Below are positions 13,831 to 19,186 of a DNA stretch of 19,186 nt, piece after piece (within the stretch, counting starts at the first letter, position 1; each line of letters starts with the position of its first letter). This DNA is from an uncultured Oscillospiraceae bacterium (GTDB lineage Bacteria; Bacillota; Clostridia; Oscillospirales; Oscillospiraceae), in the NCBI GenBank assembly GCA_910588975.1, contig CAJUSE010000033.1:1-19186 (forward strand), in the 5' to 3' direction. Both the position numbers and the translations under genes were made by a program. A model generated the notes under the pieces. The model saw only the letters and a program-made list of their open reading frames with translations, did no database searches and was not told the origin of the DNA.

Positions 13831-13889
13831 TAATCATGAAAGAGAAGGGCACTCCTTAAGGAGTGCCCTTCTCTTTCATGATTATTTTT
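13829..13889. terminator. 58-bp perfect palindrome acting as bidirectional terminator
   Basis: Arms 13829-13857 and 13858-13886 are perfectly complementary over 29 bp with no spacer (centre CCTTAAGG). T-rich sequence follows on the right (ATTATTTTT) and AATAAT begins the left arm. It separates convergent genes whose stops abut it on both sides. Confidence 0.9.
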
Positions 13890-14095
13890 CAGTCCTTTTT
13901 CTTCAGCTTGGTCTCGCTGCCGTCGGCCTCCTGGATATAGGTGTTCTCCAGGTGGCTTTCCAAACTGGCCTTGACAGCGTCCACATAGGCCCGGCGGAGG
14001 GTGGCCTGCTCGGCCTTCTCCTCCTCAGTGAGCCCCTCGCTCCGGCTTTTCCGGGCCAGCTCGTTGATGCGCTGGATCTGTGCGTCGGTGATCAT
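13889..14095 (-). CDS. DUF896 (YnzC-like) small protein
   Basis: A 68-residue cytoplasmic helical-hairpin protein of the DUF896 family, known from B. subtilis YnzC. The signature is INELARKSRSEGLTEEEKAEQATLRRAYVDAVKASLESHLEN (residues 10-51). The tail is charged and ends KLKKKD. No molecular function is settled. ATG 14095 has AGGAGG eight bases upstream. The gene follows ylmH by 13 bases on the same strand, so the two are co-transcribed. Confidence 0.93.
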   Translation of the reverse strand: MITDAQIQRINELARKSRSEGLTEEEKAEQATLRRAYVDAVKASLESHLENTYIQEADGSETKLKKKD

Positions 14096-14108
14096 ATGGG
14101 TATCCTCC

Positions 14109-14891
14109 TTATAAATAGCGCTCCATGGTCAGGATGGTCCGGCCCTTTTTGGACAGGCCCCCCACCTCCCTGACCACGCATTTTCCCAAGCCCCGGCAGG
14201 TGAGCACATCCCCCTCCCCCACTGTCCGGTCCGTTTTCAGGCAGGGGCGGTGGTTGAGCTCCACCCTGCCCCCGGCGATGAGCTCGGCGGCCTTGCTCCG
14301 GCCCATGGAAAAGCCGGTGGCCATGACGGCGTCCAGCCGCAGGGAGCTCACCGTGTCGTGGATGGTCTTGACCTGAAGGGGGGGCGGCTGGATGTCCGGC
14401 AGGGGGATCTGCTTCACCCGGAGCCTGGCCCGCCCTGCCCCGGTGAGGTTTTGCAGCAGATAGGGGGCAATTTCCTCAAAGACGATGAGGTCGCACTGCC
14501 CCTCCCCCACCAGAATATCCCCCACCTTTTCCCGGTCCAGCCCCGCTCCCAGCACGGCGCCCAGAAAGTCCCGGTGGGACAGCTTGTCCTCCGACTGCCA
14601 GGTGCAGTGCAGGGCGGTGAGAGGGCTCTCCCAAAGCTCCTCCTCCTGCCAGTCGGGGAGGAAGGCGCAGATCTTCCGCTCGGCATCGGCCCAGCCCCCG
14701 GAAAACAGGTGCCGGGGGTGGCCGGCGGCGGAAATAAGCTGGCTGGCGATATCCTGCTGGGCGGTGGAGAGGAAGGGGGTGTGGCCGGGGACGCCCCGCC
14801 GGGCAAGCTCCAGCTTGTCCCAGACCCGGGACAGGAGCAGCCGCTCCTCGGGGGAGTGGGCGAGCTTGGTCAAGATCTCCGTGCGGGTCAT
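14109..14891 (-). CDS. ylmH: YlmH-type S4-domain RNA-binding protein
   Basis: A 260-residue RNA-binding protein matching YlmH in length (about 257 in B. subtilis). The C-terminal S4 domain is clear: SSLRLDAVMATGFSMGRSKAAELIAGGRVELNH, followed by EGDVLTCRGLGK (about residues 180-245). The middle part, HRDFLGAVLGAGLDREKVGDILV and QCDLIVFEEIAPYLLQNL, is the typical YlmH domain. YlmH has been linked to ribosome-associated quality control in B. subtilis. It usually sits in the cell-division cluster after sepF and ylmG; here it stands with DUF896 and away from divIVA. ATG 14891 follows AGGTGGTGAG. Confidence 0.93.
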   Translation of the reverse strand: MTRTEILTKLAHSPEERLLLSRVWDKLELARRGVPGHTPFLSTAQQDIASQLISAAGHPRHLFSGGWADAERKICAFLPDWQEEELWESPLTALHCTWQSEDKLSHRDFLGAVLGAGLDREKVGDILVGEGQCDLIVFEEIAPYLLQNLTGAGRARLRVKQIPLPDIQPPPLQVKTIHDTVSSLRLDAVMATGFSMGRSKAAELIAGGRVELNHRPCLKTDRTVGEGDVLTCRGLGKCVVREVGGLSKKGRTILTMERYL

Positions 14892-14982
14892 GGGCTCACC
14901 ACCTTGAACTGGGATTTGCGGGCATTCCCCGGGGATATCTCCCGGGTCCATATGCCGCATATACGGCGCACGCCTGCTTGCG

Positions 14983-15014
14983 GCTATTATATCATGCCCG
15001 CCCGGGAGGGGAAA
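14983..15014 (-). promoter_or_regulatory. Extended -10 promoter candidate for ylmH
   Basis: On the minus strand TGATATAAT (14994-14986) is an extended -10; the -35 position 17 bases further reads TTTCCC, a poor match. The start site would be near 14979 with a leader of about 88 bases, which contains an 11-base palindrome TATGCCGCATA (14951-14961). Confidence 0.6.
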
Positions 15015-15055
15015 AGAAAAAATTTTATTTTTTTCGGGAACTTTTTTTCTTCCCC
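15008..15055. repeat. Purine/pyrimidine inverted repeat between ylmH and the DUF4358 gene
   Basis: GGGGAAAAGAAAAAA (15008-15022) pairs with TTTTTTTCTTCCCC (15042-15055) with one bulged A and 19 bases between. It lies in the 229-base divergent gap. No good promoter for the downstream gene was found; a TGTAAT at 15069-15074 is the best -10 but lacks a -35. Confidence 0.55.
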
Positions 15056-15120
15056 GCCGTCTAAGGGGTGTAATGCGGCTGTTTTGGCCGAAATCACAAT
15101 GCAAAAGGAGACTGCTTTAC

Positions 15121-16077
15121 ATGAACTTCAAGCGCATTTCCGCCGCCGGTCTGGCTGTTGCCATGACTGCCAGCACCGCAGCTTTTGCTGCCGAGACCAC
15201 CCATCCTGGCGCCCGGGTCCGCCCCATGCTCATCTCTGCCAACCCCTTCGCCGGCAGCTTTAACAAGGTCCTTATCCTCAACGGCGAGGAGCTGACCGGC
15301 TATACCTACACCAAGGAGACCCCCGGCTCCTGGGAGACCGAGGAGGTCTCCGTGGAGCTGGCCAACATCGCCAACGCTCCCACCGGCTATGTGCCCCTCC
15401 GGGCTGTGGCCCAGGCCGACCACGGCAGCGCCTCCTGGTACAAGGACGAGAACCAGAGCTTCTTCCACTTCAACGGCGTGAGCATCGTGGTGGACTTCAG
15501 CGATATGTCCATCTCCATGAACGACGAGAAGGTGGAGGAGGCCGCCGCCCTGATCCATGAGGGCGTGACCTACGTCCCCGTCTCTGTGCTGGAGAAGGTG
15601 GAGGGCGTCACCGTCACCGATACCTCCACCGACGAGGTGGAGAGCTATGAGATCACCACCCCCAACGGCACTCCCATCATGAAGCTGGCCTACCAGCTGA
15701 TGGAGACCGCCGGTCTGGGCGCCAACATGAAGAACAGCCCCGAGGAGCTGGAGCAGTTCTGGGGCGAGGCCCACGGCTTCAAGGCCGAGTTCATGACCGA
15801 GGGCGTGGTGTTCACCGGCATGATGACCACCCCCGACACCCTGGCCGTGGGCAAGGTGGCCGAGGGCAAGCTGGAGGATCTGAAGGCCGCCTTTGAGAGC
15901 TACCGCAAGCAGCAGGCGGACACCTTCTCCTGGTACCTGAGCCAGAACCTGCCCAAGGTGGAAAACGCCAAGTTCGTCACCGAGGGTGACTGGTTCATGT
16001 TCATCATCGCCGAGAACGCCGACGAGGCCGTGGAGCTGTTCACCGACAGCGTCAAGGCTCTGACCGAGGCCGAGTAA
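15121..16077 (+). CDS. Secreted copper amine oxidase N-terminal-like / DUF4358 protein
   Basis: A 318-residue exported protein. A Sec signal peptide (MNFKRISAAGLAVAMTASTA) has a likely cut after AFA at residue 23; there is no lipobox. Residues about 45-165 look like the copper amine oxidase N-terminal domain, with two YVPLRAVA-type strands (90-97 and 151-158) and short loops between. This domain is a common surface module in Firmicutes and does not imply oxidase activity. Residues about 185-318 fit DUF4358, normally found alone in lipoproteins: repeated helix/strand units, YRKQQADTFSWYLSQNLPKVENAKFVTEGDWFMFIIA. ATG 15121 follows AAAAGGAG. Codon use is highly biased to GAG/GCC/ACC, like the flavoproteins, suggesting high expression. 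Role unknown; cell-surface or envelope function likely. Confidence 0.83.
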   Translation: MNFKRISAAGLAVAMTASTAAFAAETTHPGARVRPMLISANPFAGSFNKVLILNGEELTGYTYTKETPGSWETEEVSVELANIANAPTGYVPLRAVAQADHGSASWYKDENQSFFHFNGVSIVVDFSDMSISMNDEKVEEAAALIHEGVTYVPVSVLEKVEGVTVTDTSTDEVESYEITTPNGTPIMKLAYQLMETAGLGANMKNSPEELEQFWGEAHGFKAEFMTEGVVFTGMMTTPDTLAVGKVAEGKLEDLKAAFESYRKQQADTFSWYLSQNLPKVENAKFVTEGDWFMFIIAENADEAVELFTDSVKALTEAE

Positions 16078-16091
16078 GCAAAAAACGACAC

Positions 16092-16138
16092 AAAAAGACC
16101 CCGGCGGGGAGGCTTAACCTCCCCGCCGGGGCTTTTTT
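16092..16138. terminator. Bidirectional terminator after the DUF4358 gene
   Basis: A 14-bp perfect stem (16099-16112 with 16118-16131), loop CTTAA, extended by A5G/CT5 pairing across one bulged A. T7 on the right (16133-16139), A5 on the left. It also lies after the stop of the convergent permease gene. Confidence 0.93.
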
Positions 16139-16182
16139 TATGCGGGATAAAAGCTCTGTCCCCTTGCCGTTCTGCAAAGGGA

Positions 16183-17520
16183 TCACTTGGCCTCAACAGC
16201 CTCTTCCTTATCCATATCGGTGGTGGAGACGATCTTGACGGCGCCGCTCTTCATACGCACCTTGGGGTACACGAAGGTCACGATGGTCATGGCGACGGTG
16301 CCAATGGCCTGGGCGGTGGTGAGGTTGCGCATGGAGAAGGCGGAGGTGATGAGAGAGGTCACAATGGAGATGGCCATCAGGGCCTTGAACAGGCCAACGG
16401 AGCACTTGATGGGGCTGTTCTCCCACTCGGTGGGATACAGCTCGGGGAGCTTCATGCCACGGTAGTTCTTGATGGCGGTGATGATGGCGGAGGGAACCAG
16501 CAGCATGGAGATGAGCTCGCTCAGAGAGAAGCCCAGGAAGATGGGGATCATGTTGATGATGTAGAGCAGCACAAACACGAAGAGACGATTTTTGAAGATC
16601 TTGGGCAGCCAGCCGTCATCCGCCATGCCCATGACGGTGAGGGGGGTGCCGGGGATGGAGCTGAGCAGCGAGGTGGAGATGGACATCAGTGCGCCGCCCA
16701 CAACAAAGAAGCCGGTGACAGCCACGGGCATGAACAGACCGCCGATGGTGCCAAGGCTCTGGTTGGCGACCTGATCGTAGGGAGCCACGCCGGAGGCCAC
16801 ATAGCCGAGCAGGGCATAGATCACCACCACTGCCAGCTGGGCCATCAGCCAGGCCTTGGGGATATCCTTTTTGGGGTTGGCGGCCAGAGCCTGCACATTC
16901 ATGATCTTGGTAGCGCCGCCGCAGGCAAAGCTCATCAGGGCAACTGCGGTAAAGAAGTCGGCGGGGCCGCCATAGAAGTAGGGCTCGCCCTCAAAGCCGC
17001 CGTGCTGGACCTTGGAAAAACCATAGAAGATAAACAGGCCCAGGGCGACGAACTTAAGGACGCCGAATATGTTAAGCACCTTGGTAAAGGCCGAAACGCC
17101 GATGTAGCCGATCACAAAGAACACGGCCAGGGCGGCGGCGGCAGTAAGCTTGGGGGCGTTTTTCAGCACCGGGAACAAATCGCCCAGGTAGCTGGCAATG
17201 GAGATGCCATATACGGCCCAGTTCAGTGCGTTGATGATGAGCATGACGCCGGCCACGCCGGTGAGATAGGGGTTCAGGACCAGTGCATCCTGGGAGTACA
17301 TACCGCCCGACACCTTAAACATCGAGGAGGTGAACACATAGCGGACCTGCTGAGACATCTGGAACACCATGCCGACGATCAGGGCCAGTGTGATGCTTCG
17401 GCCGGTCACGCCGATGCCGGAACCCACCGAGGAGAAGATGCCGGCGCCGATGATGCCGCCCATGGCCATAAAGGTCAGGTCGAACAAACTCATCAGCTTC
17501 TTTTCTTTGCCAGAACTCAT
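16183..17520 (-). CDS. APC-superfamily amino acid permease
   Basis: A 445-residue membrane transporter with about 12 hydrophobic segments. The first carries the APC substrate/ion site GGIIGAGIFSSVGSGIGVTG (residues 20-40). Further support is YGGPADFFTAVALMSFACGGATKIMNVQALAANPKKDIPKAW (segment 6 and the conserved loop after it) and PGTPLTVMGMADDGWLPKIF. The last tens of residues are charged and cytoplasmic (VKIVSTTDMDKEEAVEAK). It should import an amino acid or a related amine with a proton or sodium ion, or work as an antiporter; the substrate is not readable. ATG 17520 is preceded by AAAGGATGG. It has its own consensus promoter and a leader of about 110 bases; the MBL gene upstream on the same strand is a separate unit. 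Confidence 0.93.
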   Translation of the reverse strand: MSSGKEKKLMSLFDLTFMAMGGIIGAGIFSSVGSGIGVTGRSITLALIVGMVFQMSQQVRYVFTSSMFKVSGGMYSQDALVLNPYLTGVAGVMLIINALNWAVYGISIASYLGDLFPVLKNAPKLTAAAALAVFFVIGYIGVSAFTKVLNIFGVLKFVALGLFIFYGFSKVQHGGFEGEPYFYGGPADFFTAVALMSFACGGATKIMNVQALAANPKKDIPKAWLMAQLAVVVIYALLGYVASGVAPYDQVANQSLGTIGGLFMPVAVTGFFVVGGALMSISTSLLSSIPGTPLTVMGMADDGWLPKIFKNRLFVFVLLYIINMIPIFLGFSLSELISMLLVPSAIITAIKNYRGMKLPELYPTEWENSPIKCSVGLFKALMAISIVTSLITSAFSMRNLTTAQAIGTVAMTIVTFVYPKVRMKSGAVKIVSTTDMDKEEAVEAK

Positions 17521-17543
17521 AGAACAACCATCCTTTCTTTTTT

Positions 17544-17560
17544 CGGGTCTACCAGGCCCG
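17544..17560 (-). other. Small hairpin in the permease leader
   Basis: CGGGTC (17544-17549) pairs with GGCCCG (17555-17560), one G-T pair, loop of 5. It lies 24 bases before the permease start, upstream of its ribosome site. The rest of the leader shows no known riboswitch shape. Confidence 0.4.
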
Positions 17561-17636
17561 TTTTTCTGCTCTATTCAATTCGGTCAACGAAATGCACTAA
17601 AACTTTACTAAAACAGAGGTTAATTTGTGCAATGTC

Positions 17637-17665
17637 ATTATATTCGCTTGAATGTCCTTTGTCAA
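17637..17665 (-). promoter_or_regulatory. Perfect sigma-A promoter of the permease gene
   Basis: On the minus strand: TTGACA (17665-17660), 17-base spacer, TATAAT (17642-17637), both exact. The start site is near 17630. The AT-rich stretch 17666-17775 between this promoter and the MBL stop holds no gene I can support and no clear MBL terminator. Confidence 0.92.
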
Positions 17666-17775
17666 CGGTCTTTTTGGCCTTAGCCGCCAATTTTTTTGTT
17701 TTGTTAAGAGCTGTGGAATGATCAATAATTTTTTGACTTATACCATAAGCCGCAGCTGTTTTGGAGGACGTGCTC

Positions 17776-18627
17776 TCACCGCACCTGCTCGGGGGAATAT
17801 TGGATCTGCATGGTGTTGTTCCGGGCCAGCAGGCAGGTGCCCGAGAAGGGGTTTTGGACCTCCTGGCCCACCACCGCCCCGGAGAGCAGGTCCTCGCACA
17901 GCCGGATGGCGTCCCGAGTGAGGCCCTCGAGCATGGGGCGGGCGTCCACCATGGCGGCGTAGCCGATGTGGCCGTTATAATTGCGGTCGTAGTGGGGGTG
18001 AAGGGCCTCGATCTTCCGGGCGGTGGCAAGCAGGTCGCTGATGGAGGCCTTGGGCCGGTCATTGCCGCTCCCCATGCCCCCCAGGGCCATGAGGGTGTTC
18101 ATATTGCAGGCATCTCCGGTGAAGATGATGCGCTCCCGCCGGTCCAGGAAGCTGAGCCCGCCGGGGGTGTGGCCCGGGGTCTCGTAGACGGCCACCTCCC
18201 GGTCCCCCAGCTGAATGGTGTCCCCCTCCCGGAGGGGCAGATACTCGGTGTGGCCGGAGCGGGGCAAAACGTCCGCCTCGGTGACGGCGAAAAGCCCGTC
18301 ACACTGGGCCAGCAGGGCGGCGGCATAGCCCCGGCGGGAAACGTCGGTGACGGTGTCCAGCATGGGCACATCATCGGGGTGGAGATAGACCTGGGGGAAC
18401 TGGAATGCCCCGCCGGCGTGATCCACATGGCCATGGGTCAGGGCCACCACAAGGGGTTTGCCGGTGAGGGAGCGGACCAGGGCGGGCAGGTGGAAAAGGC
18501 CGGTGCCGCAGTCGATGAGCAGGGCCTTTTCCGTCCCCTCCAGCAGGAACATGGCATCCATGCCAAACTCGTTGATACACCAGGTTTGATAGGCAATTTC
18601 GGTGATAATTGGGGTTTTAATAGGCAT
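17776..18627 (-). CDS. MBL-fold metallo-hydrolase
   Basis: A 283-residue metallo-beta-lactamase-fold enzyme, probably a cytoplasmic di-zinc hydrolase. Metal ligands are seen in order: THGHVDHAGG (H65, H67, D69, H70), ETPGHTPGG (H153) and FTGDACNMN (D172). A late His in YNGHIGYA (residues 220-230) may complete the site. The arrangement is like glyoxalase II-type or general thioester/lactone hydrolases, but the substrate is unknown. ATG 18627 has AAAGGAGGG six bases upstream. It is a single-gene unit with a promoter whose spacer contains a palindrome. The C-terminal FSGTCLLARNNTMQIQYSPEQVR has no motif. Confidence 0.93.
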   Translation of the reverse strand: MPIKTPIITEIAYQTWCINEFGMDAMFLLEGTEKALLIDCGTGLFHLPALVRSLTGKPLVVALTHGHVDHAGGAFQFPQVYLHPDDVPMLDTVTDVSRRGYAAALLAQCDGLFAVTEADVLPRSGHTEYLPLREGDTIQLGDREVAVYETPGHTPGGLSFLDRRERIIFTGDACNMNTLMALGGMGSGNDRPKASISDLLATARKIEALHPHYDRNYNGHIGYAAMVDARPMLEGLTRDAIRLCEDLLSGAVVGQEVQNPFSGTCLLARNNTMQIQYSPEQVR

Positions 18628-18659
18628 AAAAGGCCCTCCTTTACGGTGATTTCCCCTCT

Positions 18660-18688
18660 ATTTTAGCCCCTTTGGGGCGGGATTGCAA
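18660..18688 (-). promoter_or_regulatory. MBL promoter with a palindrome in its spacer
   Basis: On the minus strand: TTGCAA (18688-18683), 17-base spacer, TAAAAT (18665-18660). The spacer ends in the perfect 13-base palindrome GCCCCAAAGGGGC (18678-18666), a possible operator. Hexamers match consensus at four and five of six. Confidence 0.65.
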
Positions 18689-18734
18689 CGGTTTTAGGGG
18701 GCCAGGGAGGGCTTTTTGAGGGGGTTTTGGGCGC

Positions 18735-18771
18735 AAAAAAGGGCTCCTTTCCATGGGAAAGGAGCCCTTTT
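18735..18771 (-). terminator. Terminator of pnp
   Basis: A 16-bp perfect stem (18737-18752 with 18756-18771) with a 3-base loop; on the minus strand T6 follows (18740-18735). It lies 12 bases past the pnp stop. Confidence 0.93.
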
Positions 18772-18782
18772 GAAAGGCATTT

Positions 18783-19186
18783 TTACTTCTTCAGTCCGGG
18801 GTTGTTCTCCATCTCCCGGAGGGCGTCACGGTAGGAGAGGTTCACACGGCCCTTCTCGTCGATCTCGGTGACCTTCACCCAGATCATGTCGCCGATGTTG
18901 ACCACGTCCTCCACCTTCTCCACCCGGCGCTCGGCCAGCTTGGAGATGTGGACCATGCCGTCCTTGCCGGGGGCCAGCTCCACGAAGGCGCCGAAGGGCA
19001 TGATGCGGACCACCTTGCCGTAGTAGAGAGAGCCCACCTCGGGGACAAAGACGATGGTCTCGATCATCTTCTTGGCCTTGTCGCAGCACTCGGCGTCGGG
19101 GGAGGCGATGTGGATGGTGCCGTCCTCCTCGATGTCGATCTGGGCGCCCGACTCGGCGGTGATCTTCTGGATGACGCTGCCGCCCT
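18783..19186 (-). CDS. pnp: Polynucleotide phosphorylase, C-terminal KH and S1 domains
   Basis: PNPase is the phosphorolytic 3'-5' exoribonuclease of mRNA decay. The frame is open to the window edge, so only about 134 C-terminal codons are visible. They contain the KH domain end (GGSVIQKITAESGAQIDIEEDG, then IHIASPDAECCDKAKKMIE) and a full S1 domain (GSLYYGKVVRIMPFGAFVELAPGKDGMVHISKLAERRV, ending VNLSYRDAL). KH followed by S1 in this spacing is the mark of PNPase. The short tail after S1 (REMENNPGLKK) is normal for Firmicutes. Confidence 0.96.
   Translation of the reverse strand, partial: GGSVIQKITAESGAQIDIEEDGTIHIASPDAECCDKAKKMIETIVFVPEVGSLYYGKVVRIMPFGAFVELAPGKDGMVHISKLAERRVEKVEDVVNIGDMIWVKVTEIDEKGRVNLSYRDALREMENNPGLKK

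Noticed and set aside
14250..15263. A 337-codon plus-strand open frame opposite ylmH
   Set aside because: Shadow of ylmH; low-complexity composition and no motif.
17521..17630. Riboswitch or T-box in the permease leader
   Set aside because: Only a 6-bp hairpin is present; no T-box sequence or known aptamer core was found.
17571..17775. A Lys-rich open stretch between the permease promoter and the MBL gene
   Set aside because: It has no start codon with a ribosome site, and the frame is an extension of an MBL shadow; the permease promoter crosses it.
1..19186. CRISPR array, insertion sequence, rRNA or tRNA genes
   Set aside because: No regularly spaced repeats, transposase motifs or RNA gene signatures were seen on either strand.

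Overview
This GC-rich window (AT-rich in one short stretch) reads as chromosome of an anaerobic, endospore-forming gut Firmicute, most likely an Oscillospiraceae of the Flavonifractor/Lawsonibacter/Pseudoflavonifractor kind. The reasons are spoIIID with a sigma-E-type promoter, ylmH next to a DUF896 gene, a DUF4358 protein, surface lipoprotein FMN/FAD reductases and classical TTGACA/TATAAT promoters with AGGAGG ribosome sites. The genus is an inference; no rRNA or tRNA gene is present to test it.

Layout. (1) 1-1966: 3' end of mnmG, then a lipoprotein serpin. A hairpin plus T-run between them overlaps the serpin ribosome site. (2) 1976-6909: two large secreted flavoprotein reductases with near-matching N-terminal FMN-binding domains, on opposite strands, with spoIIID between them. 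A divergent TetR gene sits beside the second reductase, with a palindrome in the shared control region. (3) 6909-9950: a small DUF1294 membrane protein, a solitary beta-class DNA methyltransferase and a convergent MFS exporter. (4) 10030-12476: the GTPase ychF, then an XRE regulator divergent from a cysteine-rich protein. The regulator's promoter is fully consensus and its 17-bp spacer is itself a perfect interrupted palindrome. (5) 12553-13886: an AT-rich islet with a small HTH regulator and two zinc-ribbon membrane proteins. They are driven by a consensus promoter flanked by 17-bp inverted repeats and end in a 58-bp perfect palindrome. (6) 13889-19186: DUF896 and ylmH in one operon, a secreted copper-amine-oxidase-N/DUF4358 protein, an APC permease, an MBL-fold hydrolase and the 3' end of pnp.

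Housekeeping genes (mnmG, ychF, ylmH, pnp, spoIIID) alternate with accessory, environment-facing genes. The accessory genes are a surface protease inhibitor, extracellular flavin reductases probably used for anaerobic respiration or compound detoxification, transporters, and two small regulator/target modules. Nearly every transcription unit has a readable promoter and a strong hairpin terminator, and many terminators look bidirectional between convergent genes.

The best leads for undescribed biology are the XRE/cysteine-rich switch at 11296-12437, the zinc-ribbon islet at 12610-13886, and the two flavoproteins, which appear to lack the fumarate reductase catalytic residues. No CRISPR array, rRNA, tRNA, insertion sequence or convincing riboswitch was seen.
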